The notes under the pieces: generated by a model
The model's input: only the letters and a program-made list of their open reading frames with translations
Told to the model about the DNA's origin: nothing
Databases searched by the model: none
Translations under genes and position numbers: made by a program
DNA from: Batillaria attramentaria
Taxonomy: Eukaryota > Mollusca > Gastropoda > Batillariidae
DNA: 64,000 nucleotides
Reading direction: 5' to 3'
NCBI GenBank assembly: GCA_018292915.2
Contig: JACVVK020000087.1
Location: 797,501-861,500, forward strand
Shown: positions 34,420 through 46,500 of the stretch, one piece after another
Layout of the letters: each line of letters opens with the position of its first letter
Position numbering within the stretch: position 1 is the first letter of the stretch

Positions 34420-35319
34420 GTTGTACAACATCAAGTGTTGTGCTGTACACATTAAAAATCCCGAATCCGTCTTTCAAAGAAGGGTAGGGTTTAGCAGGTT
34501 GTGAGGAAAACAGAAAAAAAGTCACACGCACCAGAGTGAATCCGTAGCAGGGTTTGCAAGCGCTCAGCAGCAGCAGGATTTCACTGCTTCATCCTCCAGC
34601 CCAGTGGCGCCTTAAGTGTCTTGAAATCGGATGTCCGCAGAGAAGACTGCCGTACCATACTGTATTCGTTTCTGACCAGATCGTACACATGAAAATAAGC
34701 TTCACTGGTCAGTTTGAGGTCACGAGATAAGCTGAAGTCCACACAACACGCATCTTCACACGCCTAGTGACTCTAGACGCAGGTTGCAGTAGCAAATGGC
34801 AAATGAAGAGATGCAGGCGAATGAGAGATGCAGCCCCTAGCTCATATGAGTGATAAGTTTCACAACAGCTTTTGGTTTGGCATTTCTGATGCACAGGAGA
34901 ACCATAAAGATAACTGCATGATGTGTGTGTCTGTCTGGAAGGTAGAGAAATTGCCCAATTCATCAAACAGGCTGTGACTTTGCCCAAAGCGTGATTTCAA
35001 CAGCTGGCTAATACAATGTACAGTTCATGGAATAGGCAGCCAACTGCAATCAGGACATCGGCCAGAGTTCACATTCTTGCTTTTTTTAACACAAAAGGTT
35101 GGGGGCTGGGTGGGCTAGAGGTTGGGGACGGAGGTGGTTAATTTGGGGGGTTGTGGGGGGGGGGGAGGTGGTGAGGTCGGATTCCTTTCGTTTGATTCTT
35201 GAGTTTTCCCGATACTAGGTCGTATACGTGTATGACAGCTGAACTCTACATACTTGACACGCACTAGGCATTTTCGTCTAATTCATGAAATAGGCAGCCT
35301 GTTTCATGAATTGAGCCTC
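34420..35319. other. Gene-free stretch with G-rich run
   Basis: No gene is seen. A G-rich segment lies at 35098–35172. Repeated words of the TTCATGAA/TAGGCAGCC type begin here. Confidence 0.45.
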
Positions 35320-35602
35320 AGGCTCCGCAGTGAACACAACAGACTGAAAAAGCACCTGTACCACAAACTGAAACTGGCTACAACTCCCCTCTGCGCGTGT
35401 GGCCATGCCGAGCAGACCGGACAACACATCATCCAGGACTGTCCACTATACCAACAGCTAAGGATGACGACGTGGCCATCGGAAACGCCTCTACACACCA
35501 AACTGTACGACCCTCAGCGGGAGCTGGAGAGGACACCAGACTTCATGCTCAGAACTGAACTTCCAGTGTGACCAAGAGACGAACGACAACAACCGTGACA
35601 AC
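35320..35602 (+). mobile_element. 5'-truncated LINE 3' end
   Basis: It encodes the reverse-transcriptase C-terminal tail LRLRSEHNRLKKHL…CACGHAEQTGQHIIQDCPLY…, with a stop at TGA about 35,571. It is the same family as 10647–10956 (same CxCG…H…DCP/SCP layout). The 11-bp target duplication AATTGAGCCTC lies at 35309–35319 and 35603–35613. Confidence 0.8.
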
Positions 35603-35613
35603 AATTGAGCCTC

Positions 35614-37300
35614 CTACTTTATGAAATGGCAACGTTTTCTAAATCATTTCACATTTTTGAGCAATGTACGTGCCGCCTAGTTCATAACTGAGGCAATGTC
35701 ACTGCTTATTTCATGAATTAGGCAATTTCACAGTTGAGCCGGCAAGAAATATTCACACTGGTATAGTGTAGTAGCTGCAACAGGACACGCCTTCAGTTGA
35801 TAAAGTCGAAGGGCCGGCCAACAGCGGCGAACAGGGTCAGCGATGAACACGAACATTCTTCACAGTTTCCTGTACTCTTGAATGAAGCGGTCGCGTGTCG
35901 GTCAATTTGTTGTTGTTTGGTTTCGCTTTGCTTTGTTTCATGTTGTATCCTGTTTTGCTTTGTTTCATCCTGTTTCGCAATAACATATAGTGTCGAAACA
36001 AACTGGACTAGCCGGGACAACCAACCAAAGGGCAGGTTATTATGCTCGACTGACTGAGAAAAATCTCGAATGGGACAACAAACAAACTACTTGTTCAGCC
36101 TGGTCAGCTAGAAACAAAATTCAGTGTGTTTCACAAGCCTAGACACATGAGCACAGTATGGCGGCAATAGTGAATGGTTGTACCATGGCTGACTACATGC
36201 GGCTAATTCAGTTGCATTTTCGGCCGCTTTGGGGAATGCAAACTCATACTGAATAAAAACGAGAATGAAAAATAAATGCAGCAATAATAATGATACGGTA
36301 CAAAACCATGGTTAAAAAAAAAAAAAAAAAAACACTTATAAAAACAAATGCAGGGAATACAATTCACACCCGCCCGAATCATTGAACGCATCAGCGTTGG
36401 AAAGTCTTTCTGGTTATCACAGTTACCCCCCCCCCCCCAAAAAAAAATAATAATAATAAAAATAAAATAAAAATGAAACCGCTCCATTCAATTCTTATTG
36501 GTGTTGTGAAATCTTGTTATTGCAAGACAAAACACGACAACATCGATGCTATGCTCAGACACTGAACTGACGTCATTCCTCTATGACGAAATGATTACGA
36601 CACCACGCCATGTTTTGACGCAGTAGAACTGCTGCGTGTCTTCCTCCTGCCACAGAGGTTTGTAAATAAAATATATTATGTTTTTATTTTTGCAAACTCC
36701 GCAACTGGTGTTCATGCGCTTTGCATACAGCTCCGTTGACTGGTGAGTACACAAACACGTGAAACTGAAAGCTGGTCTGCGCGTACCATCTCAGTGTTTG
36801 TTTTCATGTCTTCCTATCAACGTTTTCGGCGGCAACTTGAACTTTCTGGGACTTGTCTAGTAAAATGCCACCTCGACGATTACAGAACAAGCAAGAGGAC
36901 TGACGCGGAACTCTTACAGATCAGTGTTGTCTGTGCGTCCGTCAGTCAGTGCTGCGTCTTTCTGTGCTGTCTGTAGACACGTACGTCCGAAGTCGTCTGA
37001 GGGACTTCTGTCGCTCAGCGGTTCCGTGTTTGGCATGGTAAGTTCCACCTGTTCACGTTATGAATTTTCCCCAGCTCTGGAGTGATTCGCAGTTAGACAT
37101 TTTTTTGTGATGGGGACACCAGTGACCTAAAAGAAACTCTCTTATGTGTCTCTGGGGAAACGAAGGAAAATATGGTTCATTAAAAAAAAAAAAAAAGGGC
37201 TATTCAGAAAACATATTGATTCAACAAGAGAGGGTTCTAGAATGTAAACGAATTCTAAACGAAAGCATTGAAACAAACTATTTTTCCTTGTTCTTCTCAG
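35614..37300. other. Upstream region of acidic proprotein gene 1
   Basis: A likely 5' non-coding exon ends at the donor CATG|GTAAGT (37037/37038). The first coding exon begins after acceptor TTCTTCTCAG at 37300. Apart from A-, C- and T-runs near 36317 and 36427, nothing else is recognised. Confidence 0.45.
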
Positions 37301-37319
37301 AACTGTCTGCTAAAACAGC

Positions 37320-37449
37320 ATGCTGCTGCTGAATGTCATCGACTGGTGCAGAAATAGGCCTGTGGCCCACATGTGGGTTGTCCTACTGACGGCAGTTCTG
37401 CTCAAGTCACCGGCACAATCCTTTTTCGCTGATCCGGTCAGTAAGCAAG

Positions 37450-37548
<99 letters not shown>

Positions 37549-39664
37549 ACCTGTTTTACCCTTTCCCGGCCGGTGGACTCTGTTTGTGGGTTAACTGACC
37601 CTGTCTTCCCGGCTTTGGACAGGCAGAACAGGTAAAATCTCTGAGCCCTTGTTTTTCTGTTGTTGAATTTTTAGGCTGTTGTTTCCCGTTTTGTTTGAAT
37701 CCAGTGGACTACGTGAGAGAAATCGGTAATTTTTCACGACAAAAGCAGACTCAGACTTTTTTTTTTCCCAAACAAACAAGAAATGTATAAATAAATGTAT
37801 CTGTGTTTTCTGTGGTGGACAGGAAATGTAAAGTGCATGAGTGCGGAATTATACGCAAGAACTGAGTGTATGAGTGTTGAACTGAATTAAACTACGAAAT
37901 AGAATTCAGTTGCATTGAACTGATCTGTACTCCGAATAGCAAGAGAGTCACGCCGGCGTACGGTTACAGTGTATGAAAATGTTTTCACTCTTCAAGCATG
38001 ACACTATTTTCCAATGAACGGGTTAAAAAAAAATTTAAAAAAAACGAAGAAAATGGTATATCCCAACAGGTCATGGACCCGGAAGAAGTCGCCGCAGACG
38101 AGAAAGACAGACCGGACAACGATAAGCTCAAGCAAGCAATGAATCGGCTGAATGCCTCGTTAGGTAAGGACTCAGACGGGACCCGCATTACGACATGCTA
38201 TTTAACAGGAAGCGGGTGTCTGCTTAATGTGTCCGACGATGATGATGACGACGACGACGATGATGACGACGACGACGACGACGATGACGATGACGACGAC
38301 GATACTCGTTCAAAGTGCTCATGTGTTCCTTACAAAACAGTAATTTCCATATAAACTTTTTTTTTTAAAGCACGGTGAACACAAACGTATATTGAACGTT
38401 ACGTATAAACGTAGCTTTTGGCGTGACGTTGATTAATCCGACTCGCCGTCGATCGACGGTTCACACGATCTGTTCCTTTCAGACTTTCTATCAGCTTCTC
38501 CACTTTCACACTGTAAACACTCAGTCAACACGAAAACACACCTGTCTATTTTTTTTCTTATTTGTTGTGTTTATTTGAACGTCACGTATAAGCATCTTGG
38601 TTTCCTTGGTTTCCAAGGCCCCAGTGGACTTTGGGCATGACGTGACGTCACTTGTACCTTTCAGAGTTTCAGTTGTTTCGTGTGCAAACTATAAAATTTC
38701 AACGACAAAAAAAAAAATGAAATAGTTTTGTTACGTTGTTTGTTTGAACGTTATGTCTTTTCCCAGGCCCCAGTGGGCTTGAGCATGACGTTGACGATCC
38801 CCAGGGCGTGTACCAGGAGAGAACGCCCGCACAGCAGAAAGGAGCTTCCATTGCCGTCCCACAGTTTGAAGGCGGTGACGAGGAACCCGATGACGACGAT
38901 GACATTGACAGGTATCGCAAACTGCGGGTGAAGTACAACCTTATGATGATGATGATGATGATGTCTTGTAACGCGCTGAAAAAACTCCATGCACAGCATG
39001 CTCGTAGCGCGCGGGGGGGGGGGGGGGGGGGGAGGGAAAAAGTTTTAACAAAAACAGGAGGGGGGGGGTGGGTGGGGGGGGGGGTAGAGTCTGCAGGTGG
39101 GATGGGTGGGGGGTGGAGTCCGCATCAGAACTTTGAGAAGAGATAGGTCTTCAGGTGGCTCCTGAAAGACTCGGTGGAGGTGCTGGATTTCAAGGAAGGT
39201 GGCACAGCGTTCCACAGAGCAGGGGCAGAACACTTGAAGGAGCGAGCTCACTCCTTCACCTTACTCTGATCCCTCCCTGGGGGGAGCAGCCTGGTCGGCC
39301 TAAATAGAAGAGCGTAACAATACTAGAGTCCTCAGTTTGATTCCCGCAGTGGTGGGAGCTTTCCCAACATTTCGCTGCAGGGGCGCCAGAACCGGGGGGA
39401 GGGGCAGCAGCTGCCCCCCCTGTACCCAAGCAGGGGGGGGGGGCAAGAGTATCTTTTTGCCCCCCCCCCCTGGAAAATCAGGTGACTATGGCAAGAGGGG
39501 GGGGCAAAGCCATGGTCTTGCCCCCCCCCCCTTCCCCTACCCCCTCTCCCCCTACCCCTCTTCCTGCTCTCTCTCTCTCTCTCTCTTCCCACCCAGCAGA
39601 GAACTCAGTTTAGCCGTTGCATGAAATATCAAAACGACTTGGCAGAAAGTCGTCTGATAATCAC

Positions 39665-39724
<60 letters not shown>

Positions 39725-42700
39725 CTTTTCACTTTCTCCAGGCAACTTCCTTCCTTTCACTGGCTCTGGCGTTTCCCCCCTCTTAGATTCTGCCCCCCCC
39801 CCCTCCCCCCAACATCTTCCGGCGCTCCTGCGCTGGCCTTTTTTTCCGTGCCCCGCCTTTGATATCATCCTGTCTTGGTTGAAAAAAAAAAGAAAAAAAA
39901 AAGGCGTTAAGCCGTAACACATCAACCAAACAAACCAACCACCCCGGCCCCGGCCCCGGCCCCGGCCCCCGCCCCCGCCCCACCCTGGGAGCCGGGATAG
40001 CCAAACGGTAGAGCGTTGGACTCTCAATGCTTGGGTCGTGACTCGTGAGTTCGAATACCGGCTGGGGCCACATATTTGTACTGGCCTTTTTCTCGTTGCC
40101 CCCTCTTTGATATCACCCATATGTGGTGGAAAATGACGTAAAACTCCCAAACACCCACCCCCCCCCACCCCCCCGCCCCCCCCCCAACCCAACTGTGACG
40201 TGAATTTCTTGGGTATAAGTTTGTTTTGTTGTTTAAATACACACAAAAAAACCAACAGCACGCTCCTGAACTTGTCTGTACAAGTATTCATTCAACAGGA
40301 ATCCGCCCCGACCCATAACCGACAGGCGGAAAAGGCGCGCAGGGAATACCAAACGTCAAGCACCACCCCTGACGTCCTCTCCTCTCCGACCACGTGTTCT
40401 AGCTTCTCGTCAGAAAACAGCGACCGCAGATCAAGAGTCGGCTGCTCCGCCTCCGGGAGTGTCGTTTACAAGACCCCGGAGGTTCGTCTCAACGATGTCG
40501 AAGTCCGAGTTTCGCTCTCTGAAACAGTCCCTGGCCGCGTCATTTCGAGACGGTTCGGGTGAAGAGACCCCACCCATATCACACTCGCGAGAGACGCAGA
40601 GACCCAGACGCATCTGGAGGCGAGGTGCCTCTGAGAGGAAAGCCACATCCTCCTCCTCCTCCTCCCCTCGCTTCCAGAGCCAAAAGTTTCACAGGGTGTG
40701 GAAAGTCCCGCGAGCGCTTGGCGTCCCGACAAAAGTGCAAAGCCAAGAAAGTGCCGCGAGAACGTCTAGAACGAGGAGAAGAAGGTCGATCCCGGACATT
40801 CCCGTTCCTTTCTGGATTCCCATGCGGCTCGCAAAAGTCAACGAGCAGAACCTGGCGCATCTGCAGAATCGCATCAAACAGGCCAGAATCAGGAAATCTC
40901 CGAAATCCCGGCGTGAGGCACAGGCGTCGGCCAGATTTGGCACAAACTCAAGGTCTTCGCAGCTGCAGTCTTCTATGTCGCCACGCAGTTGGTCCTTTCC
41001 CGGGAGAATCCGGCGTGAGGCCGTGTCCGGGACCACACGTACTGCTCGAGTCTCGCTGGAAGCACGCGGTCCTGCCAGAAGATGGCGGAGAGATTTCGAC
41101 GACGACGACGACGACGACGACGTAGCTGATGATGATGCTGCTGCGTTCCAGAATGAGTACGATCAAAAAGAAATCGCTGATGCCGACACTAAGAAATTCC
41201 GCCACGGTGATGATGACGATGTTGATGACGATGATGGCGGGGGCGGTTCTCAGAAAGTGAATGAAGCTTTAGTTGATATGTCTCTCGAAGGAGACAGGAG
41301 AAAAAGAAACAAACACTCCTCGGTGTCGCCTCTTTTGGGCTCGCCAACACGGCACATGAGACAGATTGAAGAAACGATTAACATAAAAGAAACTGCCGCT
41401 GCTGGAGATGACGATGATGATGATGATGACGACGATGACGACGACGATGATGACGACGACGACGACGATGATGATGATGACAGTAGTGATGGTCTCGAAC
41501 TAAAGCGTGATGTTTGGGACAAGCTTGAAGCAAGTGGTGGGCAGGATGACGTTAAGGCCAGAGTCAGACGCAGGCGGAAGGATGCTGGGGACTCTCAGGA
41601 TGTAGAAGCTTCAGCTGATTTGTCCCTCCAGGCAAACAGGAGAAAAAGAAGAAAAGATCTCACATTGTCTCCTCTTTTGGTCTCACCAACGCGGCACAAG
41701 AGACAGACCAATGAAGAGATCGGTACAACAAAAACGGCTGGGGCTGGAGACGATGATGATGACGACGACGATAATAACGACGACGACGATGATGATGATG
41801 ACAGTGGTGATGACCTAGAAATAGAGGTGACTCAAAAGCGGGATGTTTGGGACACGCTTGAAGCAAGTGGAGACCAGGAAGACATTCAGGCCAAAGTCAG
41901 GAGCAGGCGGGAGGATGATCCTACGAGTGGGGACTTTCAGGACGTAGACGATATCCGTATGACTGGTACCATTTTCGATGAAGATGACGACGAATATGAC
42001 GACATGCTGCTGCACGGTCGCCGTGGCGATCTCCAAAACGGCGGTGATGATGATGACACCGGCAACTCTGAAGACAACTACAAAACCCTTTTCGGATCTA
42101 AAGCTGACGCCGACGTCATACGACCAAAGCGGGAATCCCAGGGCAGCGCTTCAGAGGGGGCTGACGAGACGAAGGGCGCTTCAGAAGAGTCTGGAGATAC
42201 GAGCAGCGCCTCTAATGATGCTGGAGATACGAGCAGCGCCTCTGAAGATGCTGGAGATACGAGCAGCGCCTCTAAAGATGTTGGAGGTGAGGGAAGCGAT
42301 GCTAGTGGAGAAGATTCTGAACTAAGCGTCAAGGAGGGTGGCTCCAGCACAGACCTAGGTCTAAACGGCATCCACGCGAAACTAGGCAGCTCGGACGCGG
42401 ATAATTCTGCTGATAGTAATGACAGTGACAGCAGTCGTGACTCTGGAAATGAGCTGGATATAAATGTTAAAGTAAAGAAAGGTGGCGAACCAACCAGCAG
42501 CTCTGAGATTGTTGGTGATAGTGAAAGCGGTGAGCTCCCGAACGCTGGGAGGAACGGACAAGACCGGAACGTCAACGAGGAAGAGTCTGGATCCGCGAGC
42601 ATCCCAGACACCTCAGCGCAAACCGAATCCATAAAATGGGCCTTTGCTCCAGGCCGCAGGAAATTGAGACAAAGCTCAGAAGACCTTGACGACGACACCA

Positions 42701-43477
42701 GTTTTGCTTTAGCTGGAGTCGTGGGCGAGGATGGTGATGACGACGACGACCTCGACATCAGTGACAAGGATCTTGACACAGGAGACGAGAACAAAAAGGG
42801 TAGTGGTGACGATGACAGCGATGAAGATGTCGTTACTAGCGACGCTGACAATGGGCGGAGCAGAAGATCGTCCGGGGAGTTTTTGCGTGTGTCGATGAGC
42901 GGACGGAATATCAGAAGACGGGCCTCTCGAAAGTCCGGTTCAGCAGATGACAAACAGCGAAGAAGGGAGTCGGACACTATCAGTTTGAAACAGGCCATGG
43001 ATCGTCTTCTGAAAGAAGTTGAGAAGACCAACGCTCGCCTGCTAGACGAAAAAGGCGGTGCCGGTGGCGGTGGCGGTGGAGGCGAAGAAGGCGGTGACCG
43101 ACGAAGAAGGAGCCTATACTCGTCTGTGGGCAGGACATCTGACGAATCTGTGGGTCCTGGATCGGGCCGCCTGGCCAGAACCTTTGTCCGGTACCGGGAC
43201 ATCGCGGACGAGATAGAGGACAGCAGCGGCAGCCTGGGATCTCTCGACAGCGACGAGAAGAAGACGCTGGGTCACTTCGAGCTCCTGGTGGACGCCTTGT
43301 TTGACGCCCAGCCTAGCATGGTTGACCAGGGCGATGGGGGTGGTGGAGGCGGCAAAAAGAATAACCTGGTCCGCCTCAAGAGGCTGGTGGACGACATATC
43401 GGATGCACTGCCCGACTCCGAGACCGAAGAACGGACGATCGAGGATAGTGACGAAGACAACGAGGAGCAAGGGAAGT

Positions 43478-43564
<87 letters not shown>

Positions 43565-46500
43565 GTGTGTGGTTGGTGTGTGTGTTTGTGGTGTGTTGCG
43601 TGCGTGTGCGTGCGTGCGTGTGATAACTTTGAAATTCACTGGTCTGCCTGTTTATTTAGTAGATTGGATAGTTTCTTCGTAGCCACTAGAGTCTTTGTTC
43701 GTACACACAAAGAAAATTATCTAGTCAGATTTGAATAGTCGGAATACTGTGGTTTGTCGAGTGATCGTATGACGTCAGGAAATCTCACGTTCTTGAAAGT
43801 TCGACAGAGTGCAGGCGTGCAGAGGTTCAGACATTTGGTAGCCAAAACAAGAAATCAAAGGTGTAACCTCAAGATACCATTCACCCATGTTTACCTGTGC
43901 GATCCTCGATTATACAGTCAGCGTTATGGTTGTCAAAATGAGGCTGAAATCAGGGCCCGTATGTAAAAGTCGAGGTTAATTTTACCCACGGCTACGGGCC
44001 TAACCCAGACTAGGACAAAAGAAACCCAAAAGCAAACTTAAATATAAGAAGGAAGCGAAGAAAGGAAGAAAAAAATCCTTTATAACGTCTCTGGCACCTT
44101 CCTGGAATGGGCCCGCTTCCTGATTAAAAACAAAAACAAACAAACAAACAAACAAAAACCCAGAAAATTTAACCCTAGAGCTAGTTTAGTTCGAGGTTAG
44201 ACTCTAACCCGGGACTAAAAGCCCTAGCCTCGACTATTACATACGGGCCCAGGTGTTAACATCGAATCAGTTATTCACACTTTATTTTCTTATTTGTTTG
44301 TAGTCTGAACGACATCGCTTTCGATCTGGCGGCGGAGAGCATTCCCACGCGCGACACGGATGAAACCGAGGATGAGAGCCTTATCGTGCCCGACATCAAT
44401 GTGATGAAGGAGCTCCGCAAAAAGAGGTCTGTGCAAGCCGGACAAGGGGAAGACAAGAAACAGCCCGACGTTCGAGAGGGTGTGAAAGTAAAAGATGTCA
44501 CAAACAGCCTGAACGAGTCCGGCTTGGGAGCACCAGGCCGACTTCCAGCAGAAAATCCTACTTCTGCGAGTGGAATTGCTCCCGGAACACCCGCAGAAGA
44601 AACTGAGGTCAATGCCTCTGAAAGCCCGAGTCAGCCACATGTCATGAATAATGCCAGTTCTGGAGACCAGAAGGCTACGGGTTTTTCCAAAGGCCCTCTG
44701 GAGACTCACACCCCCGTATCTGGGTCTCCAGGACCAAGACAGGATCCGCCTGAAAATGACACTGCAGCCTCTCGCTCGCGAGAAAACTTGACTGGTCTTT
44801 CGAAAGTTCGCCCCAAGCAGAAACCACGCAGAAGAAACGCTGTCGATCTGTCCGTTATTCGGGAGCAACTACGGCTTCTCAAGAGGAACATGCACGCTGC
44901 GTTTGAGAGGCGCCGCAGAGCGCAGCGTCTTCTGGAAAGGGAGGCTTTGTTGGCAGGAAAAAGTCGAGCACGGCGAATTCATCCAGGTTTGAGAAATCGG
45001 GAAGAGGTCGAACATCTTTTACGTGCCGATGATGGACACAACCTGGAGGCAAGCATGTCGGTTGCAGATCAAGGGAGACACAGTGAGGGAGAAATGCATC
45101 ACGTGAAGCAGAGAAACAGGCTTCCCCGCAAAGGCTGGACGTCGGCAACTGGTCACGCAGCGAGAGAGAAACAAAAGCCGAACGAGGTGAAGAAAGGGAG
45201 GCGGCTGCCGAAAAATGAACCAGAGAGACTGCGAAACACAGACAAGAACCCGAAGAAAGACACACAGCGAGTGAATGTTGTCGAGGAGAAAGAGAAACAA
45301 AAGACGAACAGGATTGTGAGTGAAAAACGAGAAGCGTTCAACACCGAAAACAAACAGAAAGCAAAGAAATCTCTACGACTGATAAATGCCAGTACACAGA
45401 ACAATATTGAGAAGAGATATTTTTATGCTAAACAACAACCTCAAAACATAGAAACAAGAGAGAAAGAGACGGAAGGGCCAATGTTACCGACAGAAAAGTC
45501 AGTTTACGTCAAGAATGACGTCAAACTGTCCACAGTTTCCCCGGATAAGGAGAACCAACGCAAAATCAACAGTCTGGAGAAACAAATCAAATATGCCACA
45601 AAGAAAAGCACAGACAGCACAGAGACAAAACAACGAAACACTATGCCAGCTGCACATCTCGGAAAGGACACACCAGACCCACGTCCCGGAAACATTGGCG
45701 AGATACTCAAAGGGCGTTTCAAGCCCACGGCAAATGAGACCAAAAACAGTTTTGCGGGTGGACTTAGAAACGAAGGTAAAGCATCCAAAACGCATTTCAA
45801 AGCAGCGACTAAACAATCGGGAAAATACTTACCGGGTGAGGATCTCAATAACAACTACATGCCCAGGAAGCCTTTCAAGGGAACTGCGGTCAAAATACCC
45901 ACTGCGCAACCCCACCAACAACAAAACAAAAAATACCACGAGAAGATGAAACACCACAAGACAAAAATGCAAGCAGCACGAAAAGCGAAGAAAATTGCGT
46001 ATCTCAGAAGCAAGGAAACTTCGTTCAAAACTCCTTTTAAAGAAATGATAAAGGGTGGCTCCATAGAGGAGAAAGAAAAACAGCCAGCAAAACAACGGCT
46101 GAAGGAGAAATTACAAAAGAAACTTCTGGCGTCACAAAAAGCGGAAGACGGTAAGATGACCACGAAGACACGTATCAGAGATCCGCCAACTGCCCGAAGT
46201 GGACGAGAAAGGGCGGAGAGCCAAATACGCGAAGCAGACGACACAATGAACGCCACAAACAAGGCCAAAGAACGTGTAAGGTCAAGACCCAAAGCTTACT
46301 CCACCAAGTACACAGAAGAACAGACGACCAAAGCTAAACGGAAGATGAACGAGCACCCTTCTGACGTAAGACTCCAATACAAAGAGGAAACTTCTGACAA
46401 GCAAATGAAAGCAACTTCTAACAATCTCCATATCGCGCGCAGTCATCAAGACCAAAACGTGAATTCCCTGCAGGACATTGTAAAAATGCAGCGCCGCGTG

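Noticed and set aside
39140..39290. Coding exon between gene 1 exons 3 and 4
   Set aside because: Open frames are short, no phase-compatible splice sites were found, and the sequence looks like a fragment of an interspersed repeat.
42078..43202. 374-codon minus-strand Ser/Leu-rich ORF
   Set aside because: It is the antisense shadow of gene 1 exon 4; Ser-rich readings mirror GAY/GAR codons. Similar shadows occur opposite gene 2 (57.7–59.1 kb).
43476..43623. C-terminal Val/Cys tail of gene 1 exon 4
   Set aside because: The GTACGT donor at 43476 and the in-phase acceptor at 44303 show that the GT tract is intronic.
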